From: a virus
Length of the DNA stretch: 22,038 nt
Strand: one strand, 5' to 3'
Virus record (IMG/VR): IMGVR_UViG_3300030104_006189
Span: 1 to 22,038 of that record
Shown here: positions 21,551 through 22,038 of the stretch, piece after piece
Position numbering within the stretch: the stretch's first letter is position 1
Layout: each line of letters starts with the position of its first letter
The notes under the pieces: generated by a model
Told to the model about the DNA's origin: nothing
Databases searched by the model: none
The model's input: the letters and a program-made list of their open reading frames with translations, nothing else
Program-made: the position numbers and the translations under genes

Positions 21551-21646
21551 GCTAAGACTAATCAGTCAGCTCAGAGAGCCTTCTAGGCTATCACAGCAAT
21601 GGCTGAACAAGCAGGTACAGTGGTCAGAGCGACGCGTAGGTATGGG

Positions 21647-21667
21647 AATATATATATGTAAATATAT
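21647..21667. other. AT-rich patch, possible DNA-unwinding element
   Basis: Twenty-one bases with a single G, made of alternating TA steps (AATATATATATGTAAATATAT), in an otherwise GC-rich region. It lies between the promoters and the repeat array, where melting would be expected in an origin. Confidence 0.45.
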
Positions 21668-21730
21668 GACCCCCTGGGGGGTGGGATGGACGCGACTGAC
21701 TCCCTTTTACACGTCTGCCTAGCCTGTCTG

Positions 21731-21747
21731 GCTGGGCCGTCCCCAGC
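21731..21747. other. small GC hairpin
   Basis: GCTGGG - CCGTC - CCCAGC, a 6-bp perfect stem with a 5-nt loop, immediately left of the first GCGAACCGG repeat. A second, shorter stem GGGAC - AACC - GTCCC lies at 21777-21790. Confidence 0.45.
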
Positions 21748-22015
21748 GCGAACCGGCCCGTCCTGGGAGCGAACCGGGGACAACCGTCCCTAGCTAGGCA
21801 AGGGAGATAGGCGGATTGAGGCGGAGTAGAGCTAGACCAGGAAGAGGAGCCCAGCTGGGGAAGTGGGACCAGGAAGAAGGACCCGTACCAGAAACCCTGC
21901 ATCGCCCCTATTTCCTGGGAGCGCCTGAGACGGCCCTAGCAGCCCTGAGAGTGGCCTAGCAGCGATTGCTAGGTGTCCGCGTCCGGGCCGGTTCGTCCTG
22001 GGCGCTCCTGGGAGC
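21748..22015. repeat. iteron-like array of short direct and inverted repeats
   Basis: TCCTGGGAGC occurs at 21761-21770, 21913-21922 and 22006-22015, with a degenerate copy at 21996-22005; the first two copies extend by a further G. GCGAACCGG occurs directly at 21748-21756 and 21769-21777, and its complement core CCGGTTCG at 21988-21995. An 11-bp inverted pair (GAACCGGCCCG 21750-21760 / CGGGCCGGTTC 21984-21994) spans the block. GACCAGGAAGA repeats at 21835-21845 and 21867-21877, and CCTAGCAGC at 21935-21943 and 21955-21963. Confidence 0.6.
21955..21973. other. 7-bp hairpin in the repeat array
   Basis: CCTAGCA - GCGAT - TGCTAGG is a perfect 7-bp stem with a 5-nt loop. Its left arm is also the second copy of the CCTAGCAGC direct repeat, so the motif occurs both as a repeat and as a stem. 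Confidence 0.5.
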
Positions 22016-22038
22016 CGCGAGCAAGGCGCAAAAAAGCC

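Larger units (their letters stand above)
21356..22038. other. non-coding control region, candidate replication origin
   Basis: No reading frame in this 683-bp stretch has a good ribosome binding site together with protein-like composition. It holds divergent promoters, a 10-bp inverted repeat (21494-21550), a 21-bp nearly pure A/T patch (21647-21667), repeated GC-rich motifs (21748-22015) and several hairpins. This combination next to an initiator-like gene is what an iteron-type origin would look like. Alternatives are a structured RNA, a packaging site or a genome-end region. Confidence 0.45.

Noticed and set aside
21599-21661. 20-codon plus-strand frame MAEQAGTVVRATRR...
   Set aside because: Weak ribosome binding site and it ends in the AT patch; too short to support without comparison.
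20915-21722. Long plus-strand frames of 223 and 177 codons across the initiator gene and the control region
   Set aside because: Largely antisense to the initiator gene and Arg/Ser/Thr-rich, with no start signal.
21583-21902. Minus-strand frames of 66 and 92 codons in the repeat region
   Set aside because: No ribosome binding site, and composition follows the GC-rich repeats (Pro/Arg/Ser-rich).
1-22038. CRISPR array, tRNA, integrase, transposase
   Set aside because: No regularly spaced direct repeats with spacers, no cloverleaf-like sequence, and no recombinase or transposase motif was found.

Overview
The window is part of a tailed double-stranded DNA phage genome, most likely podovirus-like and probably an uncultured environmental (aquatic) phage. 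The evidence is a complete head module (small and large terminase candidates, portal, scaffold, major capsid protein), a short-tail set (adaptor and beta-rich nozzle/hub proteins) and a replication module (initiator-like protein, primase-helicase, SSB). Nothing is host-like. No integrase, DNA polymerase, RNA polymerase, tRNA or CRISPR array is visible. The host cannot be named from this sequence. A near-consensus sigma-70 promoter indicates that a bacterial RNA polymerase reads the replication operon.

Layout. Positions 1-7118 hold a tightly overlapped minus-strand tail module: a large alpha-helical protein, three small fibre/jelly-roll-like proteins, a 64-residue protein, a large beta-rich tail protein, the adaptor and one small structural protein. 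Positions 7174-9623 continue on the minus strand with a decoration-like protein, the major capsid protein and the scaffold. At 9710-12243 the portal and a zinc-ribbon protein lie on the plus strand, inverted relative to the rest of the head module. At 12228-15080 the minus strand resumes with TerL, a TerS candidate and a small HeH/LEM-like protein.

Positions 15103-17508 form a plus-strand operon of very small genes, mostly joined by stop-start overlaps. Seven encode lysine/arginine-rich proteins of 37-109 residues. A membrane/coiled-coil protein and an exported Cys-rich protein lie among them (possible lysis or envelope pair), and a 22-residue membrane microprotein ends the cluster. This cluster is the most unusual part of the window and the best candidate for an undescribed system.

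Positions 17505-21355 carry the minus-strand replication operon: initiator-like protein, primase-helicase, XRE regulator, SSB and an 83-residue protein. It is driven by a promoter at 21380-21408 with an approximately 18-nt leader. From 21356 to 22038 I see no convincing gene. This stretch holds divergent promoters, an AT-rich patch, iteron-like direct and inverted repeats and several hairpins, and is a candidate replication origin or control region.
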